Shown here piece by piece: positions 17,000 to 26,426 of a stretch of 64,000 bases of DNA (positions are counted from its first letter, which is position 1; each line of letters opens with the position of its first letter). The notes under the pieces were generated by a model. That model ran no database searches. It worked only from the letters and a program-made list of their open reading frames with translations, and had not been told where the DNA came from. Source of the DNA: Oceanospirillaceae bacterium (GTDB lineage Bacteria; Pseudomonadota; Gammaproteobacteria; Pseudomonadales; Balneatricaceae); assembly GCA_013215505.1 (NCBI GenBank), contig JABSQZ010000001.1, positions 62,001-126,000 of the forward strand, given 5' to 3'. The position numbers were made by a program, and so were the translations under genes.

Positions 17000-18127
17000 A
17001 TGCCACTCTCCTCTTCGTTAAACATCGCCATTGTAGGGGCGGGATTAGTCGGCAGATTATTAGCCTATCAGCTCAGTCAATTGAATGTAAAAATCAGTTT
17101 ATTCGAAGCCAATCCTCTAAACATCCACACTGAGGCCAATCAATTAGACGCGGCAGCCTTTACCGCTGCGGGTATGATAGCCCCGATATCTGAAGCCCTG
17201 GAAGCTGATTTACACAGCTATTACCTGGGAAAAACCTCTCTGGCTTTGTGGCCGAAAATCGTCTCAGAACTCAACCTGGCAAATGCTACCGGGATCAATT
17301 ATCAGCACAGTGGCAGTCTGATAATTTGCCACCCACAAGACCGCGCAGAACTGCAGCATTTTTCCAGGCAGGTACAGAAATTAGCCACTGCCACCGGCGC
17401 CGTATTTACTGCACTTAATGGCGATGACATCCGCCAATTGGAACCTGGCCTCCCCAATAGCTTTGAACAGGGCATATTACTTCCTGAAGAAGCGCATATT
17501 GATAACAGAGCGCTGATGTCCAGTCTACTGCAACAGTGTTTACGTAAGGGGGTAAAACTCATAGACAACACTATCGCCGATATCGACAACAACCAAGTTC
17601 ACTACCAAAACCAACGGCACAGTTATGACTGGGTCTTTGATTGCCGTGGCATCGGGGCTAAAAAGCACAGAACTGAGTTGCGCGGTGTGCGTGGAGAACT
17701 GTTAAGAGTTCACTGTCCCGACGTTAACTTCAATCGGCCGATACGTTTAATGCACCCGCGTTACCAACTCTACTTAGTCCCTAAACCCGGGCGGCAATAT
17801 GTGATTGGAGCGACCCAAATTGAAAGTGAAGACCGCTCGCCAATGACAGTGCAATCTATGTTAGAGCTATGCAGTGCTATGTACAGTATCAACCCAGCCT
17901 TTGCCGAGGCGAGAATTTTAGAGCAGAACACCAATTTGCGCCCGGCCTTAAATGACAACCGAGCCAGTGTCTTAATCTGTGACCGACACGTCTCTATCAA
18001 CGGTCTGTTTCGACACGGCTACTTAATAGCGCCCGCCATCGTGCAGAGCGTTATTCGCTGGCTAGAAGGCCAGCAATGCCAACATCATAAAATACTTTTC
18101 AGTACCGCGGAGCAATCTAGTGCTTAA
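17000..18127 (+). CDS. thiO: Glycine oxidase ThiO
   Basis: A 375-residue FAD-dependent amine oxidase of the DAO family. The Rossmann motif IAIVGAGLVGRLLAYQLSQL is at residues 9-28, ending in acidic F-E for FAD ribose. QHSGSLIICH and GLFRHGYLIAPAI near the C-terminus are typical of ThiO. It oxidises glycine to iminoglycine (dehydroglycine), the C2-N3 donor for the thiazole ring, in aerobic bacteria that lack ThiH. It is first in the riboswitch-controlled operon and its 3' end overlaps thiS by 8 nt. Confidence 0.92.
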   Translation: MPLSSSLNIAIVGAGLVGRLLAYQLSQLNVKISLFEANPLNIHTEANQLDAAAFTAAGMIAPISEALEADLHSYYLGKTSLALWPKIVSELNLANATGINYQHSGSLIICHPQDRAELQHFSRQVQKLATATGAVFTALNGDDIRQLEPGLPNSFEQGILLPEEAHIDNRALMSSLLQQCLRKGVKLIDNTIADIDNNQVHYQNQRHSYDWVFDCRGIGAKKHRTELRGVRGELLRVHCPDVNFNRPIRLMHPRYQLYLVPKPGRQYVIGATQIESEDRSPMTVQSMLELCSAMYSINPAFAEARILEQNTNLRPALNDNRASVLICDRHVSINGLFRHGYLIAPAIVQSVIRWLEGQQCQHHKILFSTAEQSSA

Positions 18128-18323
18128 AATTTCAGTGAATAATAGAGAATTATCAGTGGGAGAAGATTGTAATTTATTGCAGCTGATAACAATTGCCGGC
18201 TTTGCTGAACAGAAGATTGCCTTGGCAATCAACGGTGAGTTTGTGGCAAAAAACCTCTACCCGACAACCAAACTAGCGCAACGCGATAACGTTGACATAG
18301 TTACACCCATTGGAGGTGGTTAA
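18120..18323 (+). CDS. thiS: Sulfur carrier protein ThiS
   Basis: A 67-residue ubiquitin-fold sulfur carrier that ends in the diagnostic GGG (TPIGGG), of which the terminal Gly-Gly is adenylylated and thiocarboxylated. It starts at GTG at 18120, inside the end of thiO. Its stop overlaps the thiG ATG (TAATG). Overlaps on both sides imply tight translational coupling. ThiF is not encoded nearby. Confidence 0.93.
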   Translation: MLKISVNNRELSVGEDCNLLQLITIAGFAEQKIALAINGEFVAKNLYPTTKLAQRDNVDIVTPIGGG

Positions 18324-19117
18324 TGCAACACACAGACACTCTGACGCTATACGACAGCCAATTTAACAGCCGATTTTTATTGGGAACCGCACTGTACAGA
18401 TCACCTGCGCAAATGTCTGAGGCGATAAAAGCTTCGGGTTCAGAGTTTATTACATTGAGCTTGCGTCGGCAAAATCCTCAGCACAACGATGGAGAGGCTT
18501 TTTGGCAGTTAATCAAGGAGACTGGCTGTAAATTACTGCCCAACACAGCAGGCTGCAAATCTGCCAAAGAGGCGATTAACCTCGCTGAAATGTCTAGAGA
18601 GCTATTTGCCACTGATTGGATCAAACTGGAAGTGATTGGCGATGATTACAATTTGCAGCCCGATCCGTTTGAGTTAGTCATCGCTGCCAGAGAACTGATT
18701 AAACGCGGCTTCAAAGTCTTGCCTTACTGCACCGACGATCTAATTTTGTGTCTTAGATTACGTGATGCCGGCTGCCAGGTTTTGATGCCCTGGGGAGCCC
18801 CCATTGGTACCGGACAAGGCCTGTTAAACAAATACCACTTGCAGAGCTTGCGCGAGCGGATCACAGATATCCCGCTGATTATTGATGCGGGCCTGGGTTC
18901 TCCCTCTCAGGCTGCTGCAGCTTTAGAGATGGGCTACGACGCGGTGTTACTCAATACTGCTGTGGCCAAAGCCGATGACCCAGCACTCATGGCCAAGGCT
19001 TTTTCTCTGGCCATCAGCGCCGGGCGCAGCGCTTATCTGGCCGGTTTAATGCAGCGCAGGCAAACTGCGACGCCGAGCACTCCAGTGCTGGGCCAACCTT
19101 TTTGGCATCAACAGTAG
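18323..19117 (+). CDS. thiG: Thiazole synthase ThiG
   Basis: A 264-residue TIM-barrel enzyme that condenses DXP, dehydroglycine and ThiS-thiocarboxylate to the thiazole phosphate. Family motifs are [16 protein letters not shown] (residues ~95-110, including the Schiff-base lysine), [33 protein letters not shown] and [13 protein letters not shown]. Length is typical. Translationally coupled to thiS. Confidence 0.95.
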   Translation: MQHTDTLTLYDSQFNSRFLLGTALYRSPAQMSEAIKASGSEFITLSLRRQNPQHNDGEAFWQLIKETGCKLLPNTAGCKSAKEAINLAEMSRELFATDWIKLEVIGDDYNLQPDPFELVIAARELIKRGFKVLPYCTDDLILCLRLRDAGCQVLMPWGAPIGTGQGLLNKYHLQSLRERITDIPLIIDAGLGSPSQAAAALEMGYDAVLLNTAVAKADDPALMAKAFSLAISAGRSAYLAGLMQRRQTATPSTPVLGQPFWHQQ

Positions 19118-19132
19118 AGTTAATTAACCATC

Positions 19133-20575
19133 ATGTCCTACAAACTGTCTTCATTTGAGCAACAAATTGGCGCTGTAAGCTATATCGATTGCATCGGGGC
19201 AAAGCAACTTTCTGTTAGCGAGTTACTGCCACTGTTGTTAAACAGCAGTGGCTATTTGACAGCAGATCTCGAACAAAACTCAGCTGCTGCTAAAATTATT
19301 AGGGTCGTTATCGATGCGCAGCAATTGCGAAACCAAATTGCTGAAACCAATACAGCCTTAAAAGCTTTAAACACAGAGAATGTGCAAATCGTCTGCGAGC
19401 TGCTACTCACCACAGAACAGCTTAGCGACACTGTGGATATCCAGCAGTGCAGCAATCAATTACTGCAGCTCGCTCAACTGTCAAATTTGTTGATCTGTGA
19501 CCTAAAGCTATTTACCGCAATCACTGGCGCTCAGCTGCTGGCCGACAACAGCCAACAACACAATGCTCAGCTGCTGGCAGATCTATCGCTGAAAGGGGTA
19601 GTGCTGCGCTCTAGCCCAGCCAACCCTTGCTGGTTTTATTGCACCACAGCTAGCCAGGGCAGCCTTGCATTCAGTAACCAGCCTAGTGACACTGCCCTCA
19701 ATACTGAGTCAGGAGATACGGAATTTACCAGCAGAGGCTCTCTATCTGCCGCTATCACTGCCTTCATGCTAAATGCTAAACGCAGCTGCGATGCTTTAGT
19801 CTTAGCATTGGCATACCTGCATCAGCAATCAGAGTGTGCAACTGCTCAACCGCTAGCCGAGTGCCTTACATCATCAGCACAGGCCTGGCCCTGCGATTTA
19901 CATCATTATCCCACTTTAGATACGGGTCTGGCCGACTCAAAGCTAGCAGCTTTTGCTCCGACAGACACTTTCTCACTGGGGCTCTACCCTGTGGTCGACA
20001 GTATTAGCTGGCTGGAAAAGTTATTAAAACTGGGGGTGAAAACTATTCAGCTACGGATTAAAGACACTGCTGCTGAGCAATTAGAGAAACTGATTGAAAA
20101 AGCGGCGCAACTCGGCAGCTTATATAAAGCCAGACTGTTTATTAATGATTATTGGCAACTCGCTATTAAGTATCAGTGCTACGGGGTACATCTGGGACAG
20201 GAAGACTTAGACACTACTGACCTGAGTGCCATTGCCGCAGCGGGTTTGCGTTTAGGCATCAGTACCCACAGTGAATATGAATGGCTCAGGGCGATTGCTA
20301 TTAAACCCAGTTACATTGCCATGGGTACTGTCTACCCCACTCAAACTAAGCCGGCGATCTTAATTGGTTTAATTAATTTACAACGCTGGTGTAAAACCCT
20401 GGCGGAGCACTACCCTCTGGTAGCCATCGGCGGCATCAAGCTCAACAACATCGAGCCAGTACTAGCCACTGGAGTTGGCTCTATCGCAGTAGTCACTGCG
20501 ATTACTACAGCCGAGGATTACCCACTGGCCACCCGACAGCTGACTCAGTTACAGCAACCCCAGCGCCGAGTGTAA
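19133..20575 (+). CDS. thiE: Degenerate ThiD-like domain fused to thiamine phosphate synthase ThiE
   Basis: A 480-residue fusion. Residues ~281-480 are a complete Thi[17 protein letters not shown] (~305-311), FINDYWQLA (~336), [26 protein letters not shown] and [10 protein letters not shown]. ThiE joins HMP pyrophosphate with thiazole phosphate to give thiamine phosphate. Residues 1-270 look like a remnant HMP(-P) kinase (ThiD) fold: [16 protein letters not shown] and [13 protein letters not shown] recall ThiD segments, but the N-terminal GSDSGGGAGIQADL substrate loop and the GTGC glycine/cysteine loop are lost. HMP-P phosphorylation must then be done by another ThiD. The gene ends the operon 15 nt after thiG; no thiC is present here. 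Confidence 0.85.
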   Translation: MSYKLSSFEQQIGAVSYIDCIGAKQLSVSELLPLLLNSSGYLTADLEQNSAAAKIIRVVIDAQQLRNQIAETNTALKALNTENVQIVCELLLTTEQLSDTVDIQQCSNQLLQLAQLSNLLICDLKLFTAITGAQLLADNSQQHNAQLLADLSLKGVVLRSSPANPCWFYCTTASQGSLAFSNQPSDTALNTESGDTEFTSRGSLSAAITAFMLNAKRSCDALVLALAYLHQQSECATAQPLAECLTSSAQAWPCDLHHYPTLDTGLADSKLAAFAPTDTFSLGLYPVVDSISWLEKLLKLGVKTIQLRIKDTAAEQLEKLIEKAAQLGSLYKARLFINDYWQLAIKYQCYGVHLGQEDLDTTDLSAIAAAGLRLGISTHSEYEWLRAIAIKPSYIAMGTVYPTQTKPAILIGLINLQRWCKTLAEHYPLVAIGGIKLNNIEPVLATGVGSIAVVTAITTAEDYPLATRQLTQLQQPQRRV

Positions 20576-20630
20576 TCAGCACTCTTGGGATTTTCCCGGA
20601 CGCTATACAAGCGCCTGGATTGCACTGGCA

Positions 20631-21572
20631 TTATGCTGCAGTTCTTTTGTAGATCAGTACCTTAACGCTTTTTTCGACATCTTGTTCAGCAAAGTCCTCG
20701 GGCACCGGCAGATGTTGTTCAAAGACAAATTCGCGACACTGAGTAGCCATTAACGTTCTAATAAATTGACTGCTTTGCTCAGGGTCATTATGACAGAGCA
20801 TCACTTTGGCATCGGCCGTCGTTAGCTGAGACAAACGTCTCAACACTTTGCAATAATCGCGCTCTGCGATAAAAGAACCCGGCTGAAAACTTGGCGGGTC
20901 TATGACCACTATATCGTAGGGCCCAGGCTTTTTAATCCGCGACCAGGACTTCAACATATCATAGGGCATAAACTGACTGGCAGCTTTGTCTTGATTATTC
21001 AGCTGATGATTTTTCCGACCAATAGTCAGGGCCCTTTTACTCACATCTACATTCACTACCGATTCGGCCCCACCGGCAATCGCCGCCACGGAAAAAGCAC
21101 AAGTGTAGGAGAATAAATTCAACACCTTAGCGCCTTGCGCATGCGCTCTGAGCCAGTTTCTGCCATTGCGCATATCCAAAAACAAGCCAAAATTTTGAAA
21201 TTGCAGCGGTTCGATCTGATAGACTAACCCCGATTCAAGTACTTGCATGACCTCTGATACCTGACCGTAGGGAATGTTAAATTTGGTCTCGCGTTTTCGA
21301 CCCCGCTCTTGAACTAACACCCCCTGAACAGCTTCCTTAGCGGCGAGAAAAGCCACTAAATCCGCCAATAAAGCGGCTTCAACATCAGCATACAATCTGA
21401 TAACAGCCACAGGGGCCAGCCAATCAATAACCACTGCACGCAGCTCATCAATAACACCACTGCGACCATGAAATAGCCGCCGCACTTCCCACTCGCCGGC
21501 GATTAGAGACTGGCTAAATTGATGATCAATCCAAGCGGTAAGTTGCAACGGTAAAACAGAGGTATCAGACAT
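20631..21572 (-). CDS. SAM-dependent methyltransferase (RlmI/RlmK-like, Methyltrans_SAM)
   Basis: A 313-residue class I methyltransferase. The SAM motif VLNLFSYTCAFSVAAIAGGA lies near residues 148-167, with the ribose-binding acidic residue in VVNVDVSKRAL. Motif IV is DPPSF in VVIDPPSFQPG near 225, typical of RNA or protein N/C-methyltransferases related to RlmI, RlmK and RlmL-C. There is no PUA domain at the N-terminus, so it is not RlmI itself; the target (likely rRNA) is inferred. It converges on the thiamine operon with 55 nt between stops. Confidence 0.8.
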   Translation of the reverse strand: MSDTSVLPLQLTAWIDHQFSQSLIAGEWEVRRLFHGRSGVIDELRAVVIDWLAPVAVIRLYADVEAALLADLVAFLAAKEAVQGVLVQERGRKRETKFNIPYGQVSEVMQVLESGLVYQIEPLQFQNFGLFLDMRNGRNWLRAHAQGAKVLNLFSYTCAFSVAAIAGGAESVVNVDVSKRALTIGRKNHQLNNQDKAASQFMPYDMLKSWSRIKKPGPYDIVVIDPPSFQPGSFIAERDYCKVLRRLSQLTTADAKVMLCHNDPEQSSQFIRTLMATQCREFVFEQHLPVPEDFAEQDVEKSVKVLIYKRTAA

Positions 21573-21780
21573 TGAGGTATATTTTTCAAATAAAGGGTGG
21601 GATATTGGCGTAAAAAAACTCTTAGAGCGAATTATAACTGATCGCCCATCAGAAAATAGCTGAAAGCGAAAAAAAGCGCATTGAAAGGCCAGAAAGCTAA
21701 CAATCTACTAAGAAATATCCCCTCTAACTGCTACAATGAATCCAATATTTTCTTAATTAACTCAGACATATATCACCTTT

Positions 21781-22470
21781 ATGATAATCGAATATATCCG
21801 CCAAAGTATCTTTTTTTTTAAAAGTAACATCACTGTATTAGCAAAAATTCATCTGCCATTTATCTTGGTCATCAACTTGCTATTGCTGCAGGTTGAACTT
21901 CCTGTTGGCACTGTAGATAACCCGTCAATTGACAGTTCTCTGCTATACATATCCGCCTTGAATTTACTTTTTATCCCTATCTACTGGGGGGCAACTATCA
22001 CCTTTATGCAATCGACTATTGATGGCCCTAAATACACAGCAGGCCAAGCTCTGATTGCCAGCATTGGTTATTGGCCCAGGCTATTTTTGGTCTTTTTGAT
22101 ATCCAGCATTTGTATCATCTTAGGCTTTATGGCATTTATCCTACCTGGCATTTATATCGCTGTCAGGTTGTCAATTGCCGACTATACTTGCGTGCTGGAA
22201 AAAAAGATGCCGCTGCAAAGTTTAAAGCTCAGCTGGCAGCAAACCGAAGAATATATCTGGCCCATTCTGTTGGGTATCGTTGCTATATTAGCGGCTATAA
22301 TGTTCACAGATTATCTGCTGTCAACACTGCTCAACTCTATCTTCAATGACAATTGGTATTTAACTTTAGGGGTAAATATCCTTTTCGATTTTATCAATGT
22401 GCTAGTGATGATCTACGGATTTAGAATCTACTGCCTGATTAAACAGGAATTATCAGCAACTGACGATTAA
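21781..22470 (+). CDS. Multi-pass inner-membrane protein, YciC/UPF0259-like
   Basis: A 229-residue membrane protein with about six hydrophobic segments: near residues 17-38, 58-76, 98-125 (LFLVFLISSICIILGFMAFI, then LPGIYI), 159-182 and 190-218. The order of segments and the LPGIYIAVRLSIADYTCVLE motif recall the YciC (UPF0259) family of envelope proteins of unknown function. Assignment is by pattern only. Stand-alone gene; the ATG lacks a clear ribosome site. Confidence 0.55.
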   Translation: MIIEYIRQSIFFFKSNITVLAKIHLPFILVINLLLLQVELPVGTVDNPSIDSSLLYISALNLLFIPIYWGATITFMQSTIDGPKYTAGQALIASIGYWPRLFLVFLISSICIILGFMAFILPGIYIAVRLSIADYTCVLEKKMPLQSLKLSWQQTEEYIWPILLGIVAILAAIMFTDYLLSTLLNSIFNDNWYLTLGVNILFDFINVLVMIYGFRIYCLIKQELSATDD

Positions 22471-22593
22471 AAAATATACAGACAATAAGGCGCTGGCAGC
22501 TCAATTAAGCCCTGTCTATTTTTCACTCTTACCTTATAATGCTAAGAAGTTGAAAATAATAATTTTATGCTCAGTTTTACTAAGGATTATCCA

Positions 22594-23679
22594 ATGACAA
22601 CTTTTCGCTTGAAAGATCCAATTGATAATGAGCTCTTTTCTGAGGCATACGATGAATTTTTAGAGCAGTACAGCCTCTGCGAATCCAGCATCGTGGATTT
22701 AGAGCACGAGCCAAAGAATACCGTGTTACTGGATGATCTGTTTCGCACTATCCATACCGTTAAAGCCAATACCAGTCTGCTGGGCTTCGCCCCTATGGGG
22801 GTGATTTTACAAGAGCTGGAAACAATCCTCGACTTAGTGCGTCGCGGAAAAATCCCTTTTACCGATCGCGCCGGAGACCTAACTTTACTGCTGATGGACA
22901 AAGCCAGAGATTTTATGGAGCAGTTTAGAAAAACCGCCAAAGTAGAGTACGATAAACAGTTGTATCACTCTGTAGAACTCGGCTTACAGGAGTTGGCGGC
23001 CAGCTCCCCAGAAATGATGGCGCCGATTTTAGTCAACATCATCGCCCTGGTTGATCCCAACACCTCTCTCTCTTCTAGTGATAAAGAAAATTGGCTACAA
23101 GCGTTCTCCAAAGATAATGAAGATTTGGAGTTTTTATATCAGATGGCTAAAACCTGCGAGAGTCGGGTTGGCTACTGGCAGGGCCGTACTGACAGAATAG
23201 GTCAACTGGCACTGGCAATGAACCAGGTTGCTGGCTCGCCGGTCGACCCTGTCACTTTAACGGCTTCATTATTTGCCCATGATGTGGCCATGGCATTCCT
23301 ACCCACCCCGCTATTAAACCAGCGAGGAAAACTAAATGAAAAACAACAAACACTGGTGCGTCAGCACGTGCAAACATCGTCGCAATTAATGCGCTCACTG
23401 TTCAACTCCCATCTTGCCGGATTGATGTTGATGCAACACCAAGAACTTGTAGACGGTACCGGCTACCCGAATGGCCTAACCGGTGAAGACATTAACGCCG
23501 GGGCGAAAATAATTGCCATAGTGCATACTTTTGAAGCGATCACCCACGGACATACCAGTGTCTCACTGCATAAGAGACCGCTAATGCGCGCGCTACTAGA
23601 AATAAACAAAAAAGCCGGTGTTGAATTCAGCGAACGCTGGGTGGAAATCTTCATGCAAGTTGTGCGAAAGTTCAACTGA
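22594..23679 (+). CDS. Hpt domain fused to a degenerate HD-GYP-like domain
   Basis: A 361-residue protein. Residues ~1-115 form a histidine-phosphotransfer domain with the phosphorylatable H54 in LFRTIHTVKANTSLLGF. Residues ~185-355 resemble an HD-GYP phosphodiesterase: AHD at 228-230, LNQRGKLNEKQQTLVRQH, HQE at 282-284, DGTGYPNGLTGEDI at 287-300 and AKIIAIVHTFEAIT. However, the first metal-ligand histidine position reads GR (198), and the lysine of HDxGK is replaced (HDVAM), so c-di-GMP cleavage is doubtful. I start at 22594 because AAGGA precedes it; the frame is open from 22567. It would receive phosphate from a hybrid kinase encoded elsewhere. Confidence 0.75.
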   Translation: MTTFRLKDPIDNELFSEAYDEFLEQYSLCESSIVDLEHEPKNTVLLDDLFRTIHTVKANTSLLGFAPMGVILQELETILDLVRRGKIPFTDRAGDLTLLLMDKARDFMEQFRKTAKVEYDKQLYHSVELGLQELAASSPEMMAPILVNIIALVDPNTSLSSSDKENWLQAFSKDNEDLEFLYQMAKTCESRVGYWQGRTDRIGQLALAMNQVAGSPVDPVTLTASLFAHDVAMAFLPTPLLNQRGKLNEKQQTLVRQHVQTSSQLMRSLFNSHLAGLMLMQHQELVDGTGYPNGLTGEDINAGAKIIAIVHTFEAITHGHTSVSLHKRPLMRALLEINKKAGVEFSERWVEIFMQVVRKFN

Positions 23680-23833
23680 GCAGTATCTAGCTGCAATCAA
23701 CTTCTCATATCAAGTAACATGCAATCAGCTGCAATAGCAGACGATCCGCGAAACATCTGGGCTTGAAGCTGGCCAGATAATCGATACCTCTATCGGATTG
23801 AACCTTTTTATAAACTACAGGAAACAGCGACCA

Positions 23834-24907
23834 GTGAAGCGTAAATTTTGGAGCAAACAATTATTAGACTTAGTCCCTTATACCCCGGGAGAACAACCGA
23901 AGATTAATGATCTAATAAAACTAAATACCAACGAGAATCCCTATCCACCTTCGCCAAAAATCAGTCAACTGCTCACTCATTTCGACATAGACCACTTGCG
24001 CCGCTACCCTGACCCACAAAGCTCCGATCTTAGCCAAACTCTGGCACACTACTACAAAGTAGCGGTTGATAACATCTTTATTGGCAACGGCTCTGATGAA
24101 GTATTAGCCCACGCATTTATGGCATTTTTTCGCCAGCAACAGCCGATTTTAATGCCCGACATTAGTTACAGCTTTTACACTGTGTACTGTGATCTGTACG
24201 ATATTAAAGCCAGGGCCATACCTATTGAAGATGACTTCTCTATTAATTTAGCTAAATATGAGATAGACAATGGGGGTATAATTTTTGCCAATCCGAATGC
24301 GCCAACAGGGGGTACAGTATCATTATCTCAGATAGAACAGCTATTAAAAATCAATAGCCAATCTCTGGTTATCGTTGACGAAGCTTATGTAGATTTTGGC
24401 GCTGAATCTGCAGTGGCACTGACTCAGAAATATGATAACTGCCTGGTGATTCAGACATTATCAAAATCTCGCGCCCTGGCGGGACTGAGGATAGGCTATG
24501 CTATAGGCAATAAGAATTTAATTGAGGCGTTAGAGCGGGTAAAGAACAGTTTCAACTCATATCCTCTGGACATGCTGGCTCAAGCTTGTGCCAAAACAGC
24601 CATTGAAGATGATGAGTACTTCCAGACAAGCCTGAAGAAAATCATCGACACTAGAACATGGACAGAAAAGCAATTAACTGCACTCAACTTTAAAGTCCTC
24701 CCCTCAAATACAAACTTCTTATTTGTGCACCATAAAAAATTAGCAGCCATTGAAATCATGCAATACTTACGCGACAACAACATTCTTGTCCGCCACTTTA
24801 ACAAAGAAAAAATCAATAACTACTTGCGAATAAGCATCGGTACACAGCAACAAATGCAAGCACTGCTGGAGTGTCTGAAGAAGTTAATGGCTAAAGAGGA
24901 CTGCTAA
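23834..24907 (+). CDS. hisC: Histidinol-phosphate aminotransferase
   Basis: A 357-residue fold-type I PLP aminotransferase that converts imidazole-acetol phosphate to histidinol phosphate. Motifs are KLNTNENPYPPSP (residues ~26-38), GNGSDEVL, ANPNAPTGG, IVDEAYVDF (PLP aspartate) and TLSKSRALAGLRIGY with the Schiff-base lysine. I favour the GTG at 23834, nine bases after AGGAAA; a TTG at 23798 would add 12 residues. It is not in a his operon, so it may be a second HisC copy, also possible for aromatic amino acid transamination. Confidence 0.88.
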   Translation: MKRKFWSKQLLDLVPYTPGEQPKINDLIKLNTNENPYPPSPKISQLLTHFDIDHLRRYPDPQSSDLSQTLAHYYKVAVDNIFIGNGSDEVLAHAFMAFFRQQQPILMPDISYSFYTVYCDLYDIKARAIPIEDDFSINLAKYEIDNGGIIFANPNAPTGGTVSLSQIEQLLKINSQSLVIVDEAYVDFGAESAVALTQKYDNCLVIQTLSKSRALAGLRIGYAIGNKNLIEALERVKNSFNSYPLDMLAQACAKTAIEDDEYFQTSLKKIIDTRTWTEKQLTALNFKVLPSNTNFLFVHHKKLAAIEIMQYLRDNNILVRHFNKEKINNYLRISIGTQQQMQALLECLKKLMAKEDC

Positions 24908-24925
24908 CACTGCTGCTTGGCACCC

Positions 24926-24959
24926 GGGCATCAGGCTATTGCACAATAGCCTGATGCCC
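24926..24959. terminator. Strong hairpin between convergent genes
   Basis: Perfect 15-bp arms (GGGCATCAGGCTATT and its complement) flank the loop GCAC, between the convergent hisC and GGDEF gene stops. There is no T-run, but the placement suits a bidirectional 3' end. Confidence 0.65.
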
Positions 24960-24972
24960 CACATATTAGCTG

Positions 24973-25872
24973 TTACTGATGTTCGTCTATCTCCACCCGA
25001 TTAGTGCCACTAGCTTTAGCTATCTGCAAGTTCTCTTCGGCGCGGCGCAGCATAGTTTCATGAGTTTCCTCAGCATCCCCTAGCGTCACACCTCCAATAC
25101 TGACGGTAAACTTCAAATCTCCTTGTGGAAAGGGAATCTCCAGCTCTTCAACCATTACTCTGATACGCTCAGCGGCTAAACCCGACTGTTCGATATTAGT
25201 TTCCGGTAAAAACATCACAAATTTATCATCGCCGTATCTGGCCAAAAAGTCCGCGGTCCTTTTAAAACCATGCAAATTGGCAACTAACTGCTGCAGTATT
25301 AAATCTCCAGCATCCCAGCCGAAACTTTCATTGAAGGCATGGAAGTTATCTATATCGACCAGCAGGAAAGAACAGAGCCAATCATAGCGTTGCGCCTGGG
25401 CTACTGACTGGCTGAGCACAGTCATCAGCGCACGGCGGTTATAGGCACCGGTAAGAGGGTCACGCTGAGCTTGATTGATGATTTTTCGCTCTAACTTCAC
25501 TTCTTCACTGCGATCTGCAATCACAAACAAAAGCTCATTGCTGTCAATTCTCTGGCAACGGGTCTGCCAAATATGTGGCTCCTTCATACCCAGTTCCACC
25601 CAATCAGGTGATTCTTTGACTTTCATTGAGTATTGAAAAAGCACAGATTCACTGCGCTCTACCGCTGCATTTATCTGAGTATTAACCTGAGTCATCATCT
25701 CAGATGGAAACAGCAATGGAAACGAAAGCCCGACCAAACTATCAACTTGCAGCCAATCTTCAACACCTGCACTGGCCCTTAGCACTTCACCCTGATTATT
25801 TAATAAGAGTACAATTTCTTCAACATTTGCCGCTAAAAAGTCAAATCGATCTTGTATAATTTCTTCGGCCAT
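24973..25872 (-). CDS. PAS-GGDEF protein with degenerate active site
   Basis: A 299-residue protein with an N-terminal PAS-like sensor domain (residues ~10-125, FLAANVEEIVLLLNNQGEVL) and a GGDEF domain (~135-295). DPLTGAYNRR, LLVDIDNFHAFNESFGWDAG and FTVSIGG are intact. The signature GGDEF is changed to GDDKF (214-218): the second glycine and the catalytic glutamate are lost. The inhibitory-site motif RTAD (205-208) is five residues upstream, exactly as in functional I-sites. It is more likely a c-di-GMP receptor than a cyclase. No membrane segments. The start at 25872 follows AGGTGA. Confidence 0.85.
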   Translation of the reverse strand: MAEEIIQDRFDFLAANVEEIVLLLNNQGEVLRASAGVEDWLQVDSLVGLSFPLLFPSEMMTQVNTQINAAVERSESVLFQYSMKVKESPDWVELGMKEPHIWQTRCQRIDSNELLFVIADRSEEVKLERKIINQAQRDPLTGAYNRRALMTVLSQSVAQAQRYDWLCSFLLVDIDNFHAFNESFGWDAGDLILQQLVANLHGFKRTADFLARYGDDKFVMFLPETNIEQSGLAAERIRVMVEELEIPFPQGDLKFTVSIGGVTLGDAEETHETMLRRAEENLQIAKASGTNRVEIDEHQ

Positions 25873-26120
25873 AAACTTCACCTAGACATCGTAAAAAGAT
25901 AATTTAATTGTTATAACATAAGTTTAGCACTATATGCGATGGAGTTCGTCAGAACAACAAAAAGCACTTCTGTTTAAAACTGGATTTTCAAGCCAAACTT
26001 TATCAGTTAACAATTATACAAAGTATTAACGAGAGTCAACCATAATACAAAATAGTTTTAACACAGCCACTAAATAGCTAGCTAAATGCCAGAGCGCTGC
26101 TGGCAACATGCCGGCTTAAA

Positions 26121-26411
26121 CTACTGCTGATAGCGCCTCACCAGTCTCGCCTCGTCCGCGTGAATATCGATATTATAGCTCAGTGGAAGCTTGGCAAACT
26201 CAGCCACCCACAGATCAATTTCACTCAGCTGAAGGTGCAACTCTCCAAACATTAAAATGTCGGAGCACCCTTCCAAAGTCAGCTGCACTCCAGCTGCCTG
26301 GAGGCTAAATTCATTTTCACTGATTTTTTTATAACCCCATTCAGCAGGGCAAATACTCTGTACTAACTGCTCCAGTGTCATTGCAGTATACAGCGTGGCA
26401 AATAGCTTCAT
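26121..26411 (-). CDS. Hypothetical protein, coupled to tcdA
   Basis: A 96-residue soluble acidic protein, family not recognised. It begins 15 nt after the tcdA stop on the same strand, with GGAAT before the ATG, so it is probably co-translated. Alternating hydrophobic segments (EFSLQAAGVQLTLEG, LMFGELHLQLSEIDLWV) suggest a beta-rich fold. Confidence 0.55.
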   Translation of the reverse strand: MKLFATLYTAMTLEQLVQSICPAEWGYKKISENEFSLQAAGVQLTLEGCSDILMFGELHLQLSEIDLWVAEFAKLPLSYNIDIHADEARLVRRYQQ

Positions 26412-26426
26412 CTTGATTCCTGTTGA

